DNA of 64,000 nt from CBDCGS01 sp965216915 (lineage in GTDB: Bacteria; Pseudomonadota; Alphaproteobacteria; UBA828), in NCBI GenBank assembly GCA_965216915.1, contig CBDCGS010000001.1, forward strand, positions 1-64,000, given 5' to 3'. A program made the translations under genes and the position numbers. Positions 54,473-62,954 of this stretch are shown piece by piece. The number at the start of each line of letters is the position of its first letter. Positions within the stretch are counted from its first letter, which is position 1. The notes beneath the pieces were generated by a model. It saw only the letters and a list, made by a program, of their open reading frames with translations. It made no database searches and was not told the DNA's origin.

Positions 54473-54814
54473 ATGAAATACTCTCTCGTTGCGACCCTAT
54501 TGATCGTCTTGGGGTTCGCCACAACGGTCGACGCGGCGGAGGTCGCGAGCCCATCCCCGCGCTTTGCCGCGCTCGGTGGCGTGCCGGCGGTCCCGCTTCC
54601 GGCGCCCGAGATGGACGATCTGCGGGGGACGGCCGTCTTGATTGTCTTCGGAAACCCGACGATCACGGCGACCAACGTCGATGTCCCCGACCAGATGGCG
54701 TTAGCGTTGACGGCGACCACGGCCGCGGGCGGCGGACAGCGTTGTTGCGACATCACCTTCAACAACGAGGAGGGTTTCTTCGTCCGTATCAGGGGTGGCA
54801 ACGGCGCGTTTTGA
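54473..54814 (+). CDS. Small secreted protein of unknown function with PLPAPEMDDLRG motif
   Basis: 113 residues. Signal peptide MKYSLVATLLIVLGFATTVDAAE (cut near residue 22), then a Pro/Ala-rich segment ending in VPLPAPEMDDLRGTAVLIVFG. A vicinal Cys pair (GGQRCCDITFNNEEGFFVRI) sits near the end. The P-L-x-x-x-E-x-x-D-[LV]-R-G block recurs in the secreted protein at 32.0 kb. No family recognised. Divergent from the importer operon. Confidence 0.72.
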   Translation: MKYSLVATLLIVLGFATTVDAAEVASPSPRFAALGGVPAVPLPAPEMDDLRGTAVLIVFGNPTITATNVDVPDQMALALTATTAAGGGQRCCDITFNNEEGFFVRIRGGNGAF

Positions 54815-54933
54815 CCCGGCGGTTGCCGTGTATGGGTGCGCAGATCACGGCGCTCCGCGCGCTCGGTAGCCGCGCCGCACCCGGACGCGGGCTACGATGG
54901 CGCGGCCTTGAACCGCCGCTTGGCGGCGCCCCT

Positions 54934-54973
54934 AGAGCATGTCACGCTCGCCGACGCTCACGCGACATGCTCT
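54934..54973. other. Perfect 10-bp inverted repeat with 20-base spacer
   Basis: AGAGCATGTC (54934-54943) and GACATGCTCT (54964-54973) are exact reverse complements around GC-rich sequence with its own partial symmetry. It lies between convergent genes (secreted protein and M48 peptidase) and could be a bidirectional transcript end or a protein-binding site. No T-run follows. Confidence 0.5.
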
Positions 54974-55034
54974 CTCCCATTGGCATTGACGCAAATACGT
55001 CGTCGCAGGTGATCCCACCTGCGCGGGATTTGTT

Positions 55035-56171
55035 TTAGTTGCAGGTGAGGTTGGTGTTGTAGGTGCCCCAGCTCTCGCCGCTGTCGCGCCGGCCCATCGA
55101 ATATTCCTTGTCCCTGATCGTCGCCTTGCGCGCGTTCTCGTCGGTGGAGACATTCCAGGTTCCGCCGTCGACCACCGATTCCGCGTAGTAGTACCAATAG
55201 CGATTGGTGGTGTGGATCGGCGGCGTCGCCTCGCCGAACTTGATGCGGAACCAATAGGCGGTCTTCCACTCTTGCGAGGCGGCGTCCTGGAACATGAAGG
55301 CGACCTTGACCTCGTCACCCTCGCACCGGTTGGTCACCGTCACCGAATCGAACTGGCCGTCGCTCGGGCGCACCGAGAAGCCCCGGCAATCCTGATCGTC
55401 AGTGCCGAGAACGCAATGTTGCGGCTCGTCGCATTCGCCGTCGCGGGCATATTGGCAGCTGTTGGGATCGGGCAGGCTCGCGGTCGTGGTTTCCCCGCCA
55501 CCGTCTCCGCTCTCGCCGCCTTCACCGGCGGGCGGATCCTCCGCGAACACACCATGGCAGTTGGGGTCGGTCTCGCAGGCGCGCGACCAGCCCGAGCCGA
55601 TCGCCGCCAGCCGGTCGAACTTCCCGGGATGGGTGTCGGAGGCCTCCTCGCTCCCCATCAGGCGCATGGCGAGCTGCGCTTCCGCCAGGCTCGCGCCCAT
55701 CTTCTGCAGGATGAAGCCGGAGAAATAGTCGGCCTCGAGCTCGATCGCGGGCCGGCTGCCGCCATCCTCCAACGTGTGGCCGTTCAGGTGATGGCCGATC
55801 TCGTGCGCCAGGATGCTGATCGGGCCCCAGCGGCTGCCCACCTCGTTGCGCACAAAGCTCATGAAGCTCGGGTCGTAGAGCAGCATACGCTCCGAACCCT
55901 CGATCACCGCGGCGGCGCCCGGCACACCGGCGGCGCGCGTCGAGAAGCGCGGCACGAGGCCCGCCATCTGCACGATCGCCTCGACCGCCTCCTCGGCCTC
56001 GTTCACGCTCGCGAAAGTGTAGACCCGGTCGTCGACCGGCTCACCGAAATAGCTGCAGCTCTCGCCGACCGTGATCTCCTCGCCGACGATCTGCGCGACG
56101 GCAAGACTCGGCCCGCCCAACAGCAGGGCCGCGACGAGACCGACACCGCATTTCCTGAGCCGTTCGAGCAC
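55035..56171 (-). CDS. Exported M48-like zinc metallopeptidase with Cys-rich C-terminal module
   Basis: 378 residues. Hydrophobic leader (GVGLVAALLLGGPSLAVAQ), then a catalytic domain with SILAHEIGHHLNGH (His123, Glu124, His127) and third ligand in IELEADYFSG (Glu146). A low-complexity Gly/Glu linker leads to NSCQYARDGECDEPQHC and GTDDQDC, a disulfide-type module also known from other alphaproteobacterial secreted proteins, then a beta domain. Start is a GTG at 56171 with GGGAG upstream; the longer frame adds a non-family segment. Periplasmic or secreted; substrate unknown. Confidence 0.85.
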   Translation of the reverse strand: MLERLRKCGVGLVAALLLGGPSLAVAQIVGEEITVGESCSYFGEPVDDRVYTFASVNEAEEAVEAIVQMAGLVPRFSTRAAGVPGAAAVIEGSERMLLYDPSFMSFVRNEVGSRWGPISILAHEIGHHLNGHTLEDGGSRPAIELEADYFSGFILQKMGASLAEAQLAMRLMGSEEASDTHPGKFDRLAAIGSGWSRACETDPNCHGVFAEDPPAGEGGESGDGGGETTTASLPDPNSCQYARDGECDEPQHCVLGTDDQDCRGFSVRPSDGQFDSVTVTNRCEGDEVKVAFMFQDAASQEWKTAYWFRIKFGEATPPIHTTNRYWYYYAESVVDGGTWNVSTDENARKATIRDKEYSMGRRDSGESWGTYNTNLTCN

Positions 56172-56426
56172 CCGCGGCGCTCCCTCTGCCCGCTCGTCAC
56201 CGATGGGCAAAACGGTAGCACGCACCGTGGCGGCGCGCGAGTCACGGGGAGGGCTGAGTCGAGACGGGATCATACTGCGGTGTCACCGGTCGATGGTCAC
56301 CATGAGAGGCGCCCAGGAACGGTGATCGAACATAAAAAAGCGTAAACGAGCATCCCGCACGCCGCGCGCGACGACCTATACTGACAGTCGCACGCTGGCG
56401 TGACGCAGCGTCATGGGGAGGCGCTC

Positions 56427-57923
56427 ATGCTGAAGCGATCCGACTGGTACGACATCGCGCGCGACACCAACTGGACGCCGCGCTACGTCACGGAGGACGC
56501 GCTCTTCCCGCCGGAGATGAGCGACCCGTTCGGCATCCCGCGCGCGGAGTGGGAGACCTTCGACGAGCCCTACAAGATCTCCTACCGCGAATATGTGAAG
56601 GTGCAGCGCGAGAAGGACGCCGCCGCCTATTCCGTGAAGGCCGCCCTCTCGCGCTCGCGCTTTTACGAGACCGCCGACCCGCGCTGGCTCGGCATCCTGA
56701 AGATGCACTATGGCGCGATCCCGCTCACCGAATATGCGGCATGCCAGATGCAGGGCATGAACGCGCGCTTCGGCAAGGCGCCGAGCTGGCGCAACGTCGC
56801 GACCTTCGGGATGCTCGACGAGATGCGCCACGCCCAGCTCCAGCTCTACTTCCCGCACGAGCTGGTGAAGACCGACCGCCAGTTCGACTGGGCGCACGAG
56901 GCGCACCACACCAAGAACTGGCTGATCATCGGCGGGCGCCATTGCTTCGACGACGTGATGATGACCCGCGATGCCGTCGCCAACTCGATCCTCACCTCGT
57001 TCTCGTTCGAGACCGCGTTCACCAATCTCCAGATGGTCGGCCTCGCCTCCGATGCGGCAAACGTCGGCGACTGGACCTTCTCCAACCTGATCACGAGCGT
57101 GCAATCGGACGAAGCGCGCCATGCGCAGATCGGTATCCCGCTGCTCGACATCCTGCTGCGCAACCGGCCGAAGGCGGAGATCCAGGAGCTCGTCGACATC
57201 GGCTTCTGGCGGCTCTGGCGCATCTTCGCCGTGCTCACCGGCGTGCCGATGGACTACTACGTGCCGCTCGACCGGCGCGAGGCCTCGTTCAAGGAGTTCA
57301 TGCACGAGTGGGTGATCCGCCAGTATGACCGGCAGCTGAAGGACCTCGGCCTCGAGCGTCCCTGGTATTGGGAGATCTTCCTCGAGGATATCGAGACCCA
57401 TCACCACATCCAGCAGGGCGGCATCTGGTCCTACCGCGAGACCATGTGGTGGGACCCGATCGCGGGTGTCGGTCCTGCCGAGCGCGACTGGCTCGAGGAG
57501 AAGTATCCCGGCTGGAAGGCGAGCTTCGGCTATTACTGGGACACCATCGTGCAGAGCCTGCTCGCGGGCCGCGAGGACCTGACCCGCCAGGAGGTCTTCC
57601 CGCCGATCTGCAACATGTGCCAAATCCCGATCGCGAACCGGCCCGGCCCCGCGTGGAAGGCGCGCGTCTATCGGCTGGACTATGAGGGCCGGCGCTACCA
57701 CTTCTGCACCGAGCCTTGCCGGTGGATCTTCAAGACCGACCCGGCGCGCTACAAGACCCACGAGAGCCTGGTCGACATGCTGGTCTATGACCGCTTCGAC
57801 CCGCCGACGCCTGAGAACATCCTCAATTTCATGGGCATCAATGTGGTGAGCCGGGGCGGGCGCGACGCCCACGACTATGCTTGGGCCGAGGAATTCCGCG
57901 AGACCGCGAGCGCGGCCGAGTGA
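56427..57923 (+). CDS. Toluene-monooxygenase-type diiron hydroxylase alpha subunit
   Basis: 498 residues. All six diiron ligands fit the toluene 4-monooxygenase pattern, shifted by two: Glu102 (LTEYAACQ), Glu132 and His135 (DEMRHAQL), Glu195 (SFETAFT), Glu229 and His232 (SDEARHAQ). Thr199 matches the active-site Thr201. The C-terminal YHS-like part has NMCQIPIANRPGP and YHFCTEPCRWIFK. It would activate O2 to hydroxylate or epoxidise a hydrocarbon-like substrate. The ATG at 56427 follows GGGGAGG. Only a TmoB-like gene and a cytochrome follow; beta subunit, Rieske, effector and reductase genes are absent here. Confidence 0.92.
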   Translation: MLKRSDWYDIARDTNWTPRYVTEDALFPPEMSDPFGIPRAEWETFDEPYKISYREYVKVQREKDAAAYSVKAALSRSRFYETADPRWLGILKMHYGAIPLTEYAACQMQGMNARFGKAPSWRNVATFGMLDEMRHAQLQLYFPHELVKTDRQFDWAHEAHHTKNWLIIGGRHCFDDVMMTRDAVANSILTSFSFETAFTNLQMVGLASDAANVGDWTFSNLITSVQSDEARHAQIGIPLLDILLRNRPKAEIQELVDIGFWRLWRIFAVLTGVPMDYYVPLDRREASFKEFMHEWVIRQYDRQLKDLGLERPWYWEIFLEDIETHHHIQQGGIWSYRETMWWDPIAGVGPAERDWLEEKYPGWKASFGYYWDTIVQSLLAGREDLTRQEVFPPICNMCQIPIANRPGPAWKARVYRLDYEGRRYHFCTEPCRWIFKTDPARYKTHESLVDMLVYDRFDPPTPENILNFMGINVVSRGGRDAHDYAWAEEFRETASAAE

Positions 57924-57934
57924 GGGCTCAAGCG

Positions 57935-58204
57935 ATGGCCAAGCTCTGGGTGCTCTCGCGCTTTCAATATGACGGCCACGTCAAGACCGTGCACGCCGAG
58001 ACCGATCAGACGATGGACGAATTCGCCGCCTTCTGCGCCCAGTTCTCGATCGGCCATCACGTGCAGGACCGGCCGGGCGCGACGCTTCGCGTGCGCCCCA
58101 CCACCGACGACGACAGCGCACCCCCCTACCCCCGCGACATGACCCTCGAAGCCGTGAACCCCCAGCAATGGGATTGCTTCGACATCTATTTCGAGGAAGG
58201 GTAG
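57935..58204 (+). CDS. TmoB-like gamma subunit of diiron monooxygenase
   Basis: 89 residues, ubiquitin-like TmoB family: MAKLWVLSRFQYDGHVKTVHAETDQTMDEFAAFCA and YPRDMTLEAVNPQQWDCFDIYFEE. The ending matches TmoB's FPRDMTIAESGLNP ... VIDVVFEE pattern. In toluene 4-monooxygenase this subunit packs on the hydroxylase dimer. It lies 11 bases after the alpha-subunit stop and is surely co-translated. Confidence 0.87.
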   Translation: MAKLWVLSRFQYDGHVKTVHAETDQTMDEFAAFCAQFSIGHHVQDRPGATLRVRPTTDDDSAPPYPRDMTLEAVNPQQWDCFDIYFEEG

Positions 58205-58409
58205 GTGCGACGCGTCGCATACCGGATGGCGGGGCCGTGCCGGTGTTGCGTACAGGGCGCGCGCGCGACGCCGCCGGAGACGCGCTGATCTGCGTCAAGG
58301 TGGGATTGGCCGATCCGGCGAGAATCAAGTGACCGATCTTCCCGCGGGTTCGCGCGAGGCGGAGCCATCCGGGGCGGTCGATTGCGCGTCGATGTCTGAT
58401 GGAGCAGCC

Positions 58410-58913
58410 ATGGCCAGGAATATTCCGGCATACATGGGGGTCTTGCGGGGTGCGCTTGTCGCAACGATGTCGGCGGCGCTGCTCGTTTTGGCCTCTCAGC
58501 CCGATGCGCGTGCGGGCGAGCGCGACGCATCCCAGATGCGAGACGCGCTCCTGGCATCCGCCGATGCCGATCGGGGGCGCGCGCTTTTCGTGAGCAAAGG
58601 GTGCGTCCTCTGCCACCAGATCAATGGAATCGGCGGGCGTGTGGCCGCAACGCTGGATGCGACGGACGACACAGAGCGCGATCCGATCGAGATCGTCGCG
58701 AACATGTGGGCCGGTGCCGAGCTCATGATCTCGTTGCAATATCTTCAGCTCGGATACGAAGTCGGGTTCACGGGTGCCGAGCTCACCGACCTCTTGGCCT
58801 TCTTGATCAGTCCGGAGGCACAAACCGGATTCTCGATCGATGAGGTGCCGCCACAGACGAGAGAGGCCTTCATCGACGAACCGTTCCCGCACCTCGAACA
58901 GCAGGCCGATTGA
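58410..58913 (+). CDS. Exported c-type cytochrome
   Basis: 167 residues. Signal peptide (about 1-35, VLRGALVATMSAALLVLASQPDARA), then one heme site CVLCH with Cys65, Cys68 and His69. Candidate axial Met residues are Met99 and Met106 (VANMWAGAELMISL). The C-terminal part (GAELTDLLAFLISPEAQ) is typical of class I cytochromes. The ATG at 58410 has GGAG five bases upstream; longer starts are possible. It follows the monooxygenase genes by about 200 bases and could link them to a quinone- or dehydrogenase-derived step, by inference. Confidence 0.82.
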   Translation: MARNIPAYMGVLRGALVATMSAALLVLASQPDARAGERDASQMRDALLASADADRGRALFVSKGCVLCHQINGIGGRVAATLDATDDTERDPIEIVANMWAGAELMISLQYLQLGYEVGFTGAELTDLLAFLISPEAQTGFSIDEVPPQTREAFIDEPFPHLEQQAD

Positions 58914-58965
58914 CCCCGGCCCGCGGCGCGCGCGCTATCGACGATTGGTCGCGCGTCGCAGTGGG

Positions 58966-59853
58966 CTAAGCCTGCCGCCGCCCGCCGGGGCCGTCCGGTT
59001 CGCGTGGCACCGGCGCACGAGACCCAGGCGCCTGAACGCGCAAGCGGCGATAATCGGGCAGCCGGTCAGCGAGGAAGGGATAGGCGACGCGGGTTTCCTC
59101 GAGCACGTCGATCTCCACCTCAAACACGCGCAAGGTCTCCTCCAGCGGCAGCACGACAGCGGGGTGGTCGTCATCCACCCAGGGCGGACAGAGGATCGAC
59201 GCGCCATAGAACGCGCCGGCGCGGCTGACGCTCAAGAGGTACACCTGGTTTTCCATCGCGCGAGCCACCGCGAAGTCGTGCCACGTCGCGAAGGACTCGT
59301 CGCGGGCGTAAGCGCCGCAATGCAGAAGCACGTTCACGCCGTGATCGACCGAAAGCGTGCGCGCGAGCTCGGGCACGCGGATGTCGTAGCAGATGATCGG
59401 CGCAAGCCGGTATGGCCCGATGTCGAAGACCACCAGATGGTCGCCACGGGTGAAGAACTCCTTCTCCATCGAGGCGCCGTACTGCGCGATGTGGATCTTG
59501 TCGTAATGGCCCAAACGCGTGCCGTCGGGACCGAGGATGATCTGTGTGATGAAGAAGCGCCCGTCGTCCACGCGCGGCATGCCGAAGACGACGTGCACCC
59601 CGAGCCGCTTCGCAAGCCCGCTGAACGCGCGGCTCGTCTCGCCATCCAAGGTCTCCGCGAGCTCCCCGAGCCGCGCGAAGGCCGCGCGGGAATAGTCGAT
59701 CGTGCAGAGCTCCGGCAGCACGATCACGTCGACCGGGGTTGTTGACACGGCCGCGGTGATGGTCCGCGACACGCGCTCGATGTGCGCACGCATCGTGTGG
59801 CGGCCCGTCGTCTCGGGCACGTCGATTTGACATGCCAGCAGCGTCAAGGTCAT
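58966..59853 (-). CDS. Carbon-nitrogen hydrolase (nitrilase superfamily)
   Basis: 295 residues with the Glu-Lys-Cys triad: Glu48 (VLPELCTIDY), Lys119 (GHYDKIHIAQ) and Cys155 (APIICYDIRVPEL). It lacks a glutaminase partner domain, so it belongs to the amidase/carbamoylase branches. A Pro/Arg-rich tail extends past the fold. It is divergent from the hydantoinase gene, and an N-carbamoylase step after ring opening would suit the pair; that pathway is inference. Confidence 0.9.
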   Translation of the reverse strand: MTLTLLACQIDVPETTGRHTMRAHIERVSRTITAAVSTTPVDVIVLPELCTIDYSRAAFARLGELAETLDGETSRAFSGLAKRLGVHVVFGMPRVDDGRFFITQIILGPDGTRLGHYDKIHIAQYGASMEKEFFTRGDHLVVFDIGPYRLAPIICYDIRVPELARTLSVDHGVNVLLHCGAYARDESFATWHDFAVARAMENQVYLLSVSRAGAFYGASILCPPWVDDDHPAVVLPLEETLRVFEVEIDVLEETRVAYPFLADRLPDYRRLRVQAPGSRAPVPREPDGPGGRRQA

Positions 59854-59955
59854 ACGGTCACCGCTCGCGCACCCTCGCCCCGTGGTCTCGTCACAGCCTC
59901 TCTCGTACCATAGAAAAACGGCAAGGCTTCGGGTGTCACCTCAGGGGGCGGATGC

Positions 59956-61329
59956 ATGGATTTGATCTTGCGGAACGGCACGGTTGTCACCGCGGGCGAC
60001 ATGATCCGCGCCGATGTCGGCATCGAAGGCGGCCAGGTGACGCAGATCGGCCTCGGGCTCGGGCCCGCCGCGCGCACGATCGATGTCGCCGGCATGTACC
60101 TGCTGCCCGGCGCCGTCGACGTGCACACCCACGTCGATGTCGAGTTCCAGGGGATGCAATCGGTCGAGGATTTTCATTCCGGCACGGTCGCCGCGGCCTG
60201 CGGCGGCGTGACCACCTTGATCGACTACGCCCTCCCCGCGCCGGGCCAAACGCCGCGCCAGACCATCGAGACCTGGCACGCCAAAGCCAAGGACAAGGCG
60301 ATCATCGATTACGGCTTCCACATCGCCATCTTCGAGCCGAGCGATGCCGCCATCGAAGAGATCGGCGACGCCATCAGCGACGGGCATTCGAGCTTCAAGA
60401 TCTTCATGATGGGCACGTTCGAGCCCAACATCGATGGTTTTCTCAGGATGATGGCTGCCGTCGGCCGGCACGGCGGGCTCGTGAACCTCCATGTCGAAGA
60501 CGCCTGCTGCCTGAGCTACATGGCCGCGCAATTCAACGCGGAGGGCAAGTACGGCCCGCGCTATTTCGCCGATTCCAGACCGCGCGCGGCCGAAGCAATC
60601 GCGTCAGCGCGCGCCATCGGCCTCGCCCAGGTTGCCGAAGTGCCGGCCTATCTGGTTCACCTCTCGTGCGAGGAGAGCCTCGAGTCCATCGCGCGGGCGC
60701 GCGGCAAGGGGCACACCGTCTATGGCGAGACCCGCCCCTGCTACCTCCACTTCTCGCGCGAGAGGCTCGAGGGCGAGAACGGCATTCTCTACACGAGCTG
60801 GCCACCGCTCCGCGAGGCCGATCAAATGGAGATCCTGTGGCAGGCGCTCGAAAGCGGCGTTCTGCAAACCGTCGCGACCGACCATGACGGTTGGTCCGCG
60901 CAGCAGAAGCACTCAGCGGAGGCAGTCGACGAGATCCTCGCCGGCATGGCGGGTCTCGAGACCATGGTGCCGCTGCTCTACTCGCAAGGCGTGCGCGGGG
61001 GGCGCCTCAGCCTGCAACGGATGGTCGAGGTCACGGCGACCAATCCCGCACGCCTCTTCGGCCTCTATCCGCAAAAGGGATGGATCGGCATCGGTGCGGA
61101 TGCCGACATCGTGGTGTTCGACCCCAATGCCGACAAGACGATCCGCGCCAAGGACATGCACTCCGCCGCCGATTGGGACCCCTTCGAGGGTCTCGAGATC
61201 ACGGGCTGGCCGCGCATGACGCTCTCGCGCGGCGAGATCATCGTCGAGCGCGGCAAGGTGCTGGCCACCCCAGGACGCGGGCGGCTCCTCAAGCGGAACC
61301 GCTTCTCGGAGACCGACGCGCGCCTCTAA
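59956..61329 (+). CDS. D-hydantoinase/dihydropyrimidinase-type cyclic amidohydrolase
   Basis: 457 residues. Binuclear metal site: His57 and His59 (VDVHTHVDVEF), carboxylated Lys148 (SSFKIFMMG), His179 (NLHVEDA), His235 (LVHLSCEES) and Asp309 (ATDHDGW). The C-terminal beta domain ends GADADIVVFDPN. The family opens hydantoins, dihydropyrimidines or related cyclic ureides. ATG at 59956 follows a purine-rich region. With the amide importer and nitrilase-superfamily hydrolase it suggests ureide catabolism. Confidence 0.9.
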   Translation: MDLILRNGTVVTAGDMIRADVGIEGGQVTQIGLGLGPAARTIDVAGMYLLPGAVDVHTHVDVEFQGMQSVEDFHSGTVAAACGGVTTLIDYALPAPGQTPRQTIETWHAKAKDKAIIDYGFHIAIFEPSDAAIEEIGDAISDGHSSFKIFMMGTFEPNIDGFLRMMAAVGRHGGLVNLHVEDACCLSYMAAQFNAEGKYGPRYFADSRPRAAEAIASARAIGLAQVAEVPAYLVHLSCEESLESIARARGKGHTVYGETRPCYLHFSRERLEGENGILYTSWPPLREADQMEILWQALESGVLQTVATDHDGWSAQQKHSAEAVDEILAGMAGLETMVPLLYSQGVRGGRLSLQRMVEVTATNPARLFGLYPQKGWIGIGADADIVVFDPNADKTIRAKDMHSAADWDPFEGLEITGWPRMTLSRGEIIVERGKVLATPGRGRLLKRNRFSETDARL

Positions 61330-61369
61330 CCCAGCGGCGGCGGCTTGCGCGTGCCTCGGGCGCCGGCGC

Positions 61370-62542
61370 TTAGCCGTCGTCCGCGACTACGCCCTCGCCG
61401 CGGAGCCGCGCGATCTCCTCGGCATCGTAGCCGAGATCGGCGAGGAGCGCGGCGCTGTCGGCGCCGAGCGGCGGCGCCTCGGGGGTGATGCGGCCAGGCT
61501 CGCGGGCGAACTTGATCGGGATGCCGAGATGGGGGCGGCCTGCGGCGTCGCGCACCAGCATGTCGCGCGCACCGACCTGCGGGTGGGCGAAGGCCTCGCG
61601 CATGTCGAGCACGGGCGCGAAGCAGATGTCCCGGCCCTCGAACCACGCCACCCACTCGGCCTGGGTCTTGGTCGCGAAGGTCTCTTCCAAATAGGCGTGG
61701 AGCGGCGCTTGGGGCGCGCCGGCGGGCTGCTCCGCGAGCGAGAACAGATCCTCCCGACCCATCGCGGAGAGAAAGTTGCGCGCGAATTTGAGCTCGCTGC
61801 CGCCAAGCGTGATGTAGCGACCGTCCTTCGTGCGGTAGGGCCGGTAGAAGGCGGCGCCACCCTGGGTGCGCTCGCTGCGCGGATCGGGCGCCACGTCCTC
61901 GGCGAAGAGCTTGCCGGTGATATGCGCCGTCCAGGAGACCGCGGCATCGAACATGGCGATGTCGACATAGTCGCCCTCGCCGGTTTCGCGCCGGCGGAGC
62001 AGCGCCATCAAGATGCCGGCGAGCGCCATGAGCGATCCCGCCATGTCGGAGGGCGGCAGGCACGCCATGGTCGGCGCGCCATCACGGTCGACCGCGAGGC
62101 TCGCGACGCCCGCGAGCGCGTTGACGCTCAGGTCATGCGCCGGCTGGTCGCGCGCCGGGCCGCTCTGCCCGAAGGCGGAGATGGAGGCGTAGACGATGTG
62201 CGGCGCGCGCCCGGCCACCGTCTCATAGTCGAGCCCGAGGCGGGCCATCACGCCGGGGCGAAACGTTTCGACGATCACGTCGGCGGTCTCGGCGAGGCGG
62301 AGGAAGATCTCGCGGCCCTCCGCGCTCTTGAGGTCGACCGCGAGGCTCCGCTTGCCCCGGTTGGCGTTGCGGAAATAGACGGTTTGATCGCCGAGGCGTG
62401 GGCCGATGTGGCGCGAGGGATCGCCGCGTCGCGTGTCCTCGACCTTGATCACCTCGGCACCGTGGTCAGCCATCATCATCGCGAGATGGGGGCCGGGCAG
62501 GAAGCGTGACAAATCGAGCACGCGCAATCCTTCAAGCTTCAT
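61370..62542 (-). CDS. Class III (CaiB/BaiF) CoA transferase
   Basis: 390 residues: LEGLRVLDLSRFLPGPHLAMMMADHGAEVIKVED, then NRGKRSLAVDLKSAEGREI and VIVETFRPGVMARLGLDYE. The acyl-bearing Asp is probably in PAHDLSVNALAG. Family members move CoA between organic acids, such as carnitine, oxalate, mesaconate or alkylsuccinates. The ATG at 62542 follows GGAGG by seven bases. Convergent with the hydantoinase gene. Confidence 0.92.
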   Translation of the reverse strand: MKLEGLRVLDLSRFLPGPHLAMMMADHGAEVIKVEDTRRGDPSRHIGPRLGDQTVYFRNANRGKRSLAVDLKSAEGREIFLRLAETADVIVETFRPGVMARLGLDYETVAGRAPHIVYASISAFGQSGPARDQPAHDLSVNALAGVASLAVDRDGAPTMACLPPSDMAGSLMALAGILMALLRRRETGEGDYVDIAMFDAAVSWTAHITGKLFAEDVAPDPRSERTQGGAAFYRPYRTKDGRYITLGGSELKFARNFLSAMGREDLFSLAEQPAGAPQAPLHAYLEETFATKTQAEWVAWFEGRDICFAPVLDMREAFAHPQVGARDMLVRDAAGRPHLGIPIKFAREPGRITPEAPPLGADSAALLADLGYDAEEIARLRGEGVVADDG

Positions 62543-62691
62543 GTCATGTCCTCCGAGGGCGCGCGCCGAGGCGGTGTTTCGCAACCATCGTCGACGCCGG
62601 CACCCTTGCCGAACGCGGCCAAGTCCGGGCGCGAGCCCTCGCAGACGGCTCCGGCGTCGGCCGGGCGCGCCCGCATGCGCGCGTACCGAAC

Positions 62692-62871
62692 ATGCACGAG
62701 GGATGGAACCACAATGCTATTGGGGTTGATCGCGAGATATTCTGGTGTCAAGTTCCCGTACTGCGCGATATTCGCGATTCGGCTCAGCCAAGGGATGCTC
62801 TTTTCTGCCAAGCAGATCCGCATCTTCCGGCCGCAGGTCGACACATCGTGATGGTAGAGCGCAAATGTCAT
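62692..62871 (-). pseudogene. Truncated glutathione S-transferase (N-terminal thioredoxin domain only)
   Basis: MTFALYHHDVSTCGRKMRIC, LAEKSIPW and NLTPEYLAINPN ... VVPSLVH match the first 60 residues of GST-family proteins including the cis-Pro region. After VVPSLVH the frame continues into unrelated Arg/Ala-rich sequence without the rest of the domain or any helical C-terminal domain. It lies directly upstream of the CoA transferase gene. Confidence 0.78.
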
Positions 62872-62908
62872 CGCAACGACCAGGTCACCGCCACAACCAC
62901 CGGCGAAA

Positions 62909-62924
62909 TAGAACGATCATTCTA
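62909..62924. promoter_or_regulatory. Palindromic site upstream of the GntR gene
   Basis: TAGAACGATCATTCTA is a near-perfect palindrome (one mismatched pair) 30 bases before the GntR start, between divergent transcription units. GntR/HutC regulators bind such short palindromes, so autoregulation is likely but unproven. Confidence 0.5.
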
Positions 62925-62954
62925 GGTTTCCGGCACTGCTGATAGTCTTTGGGT

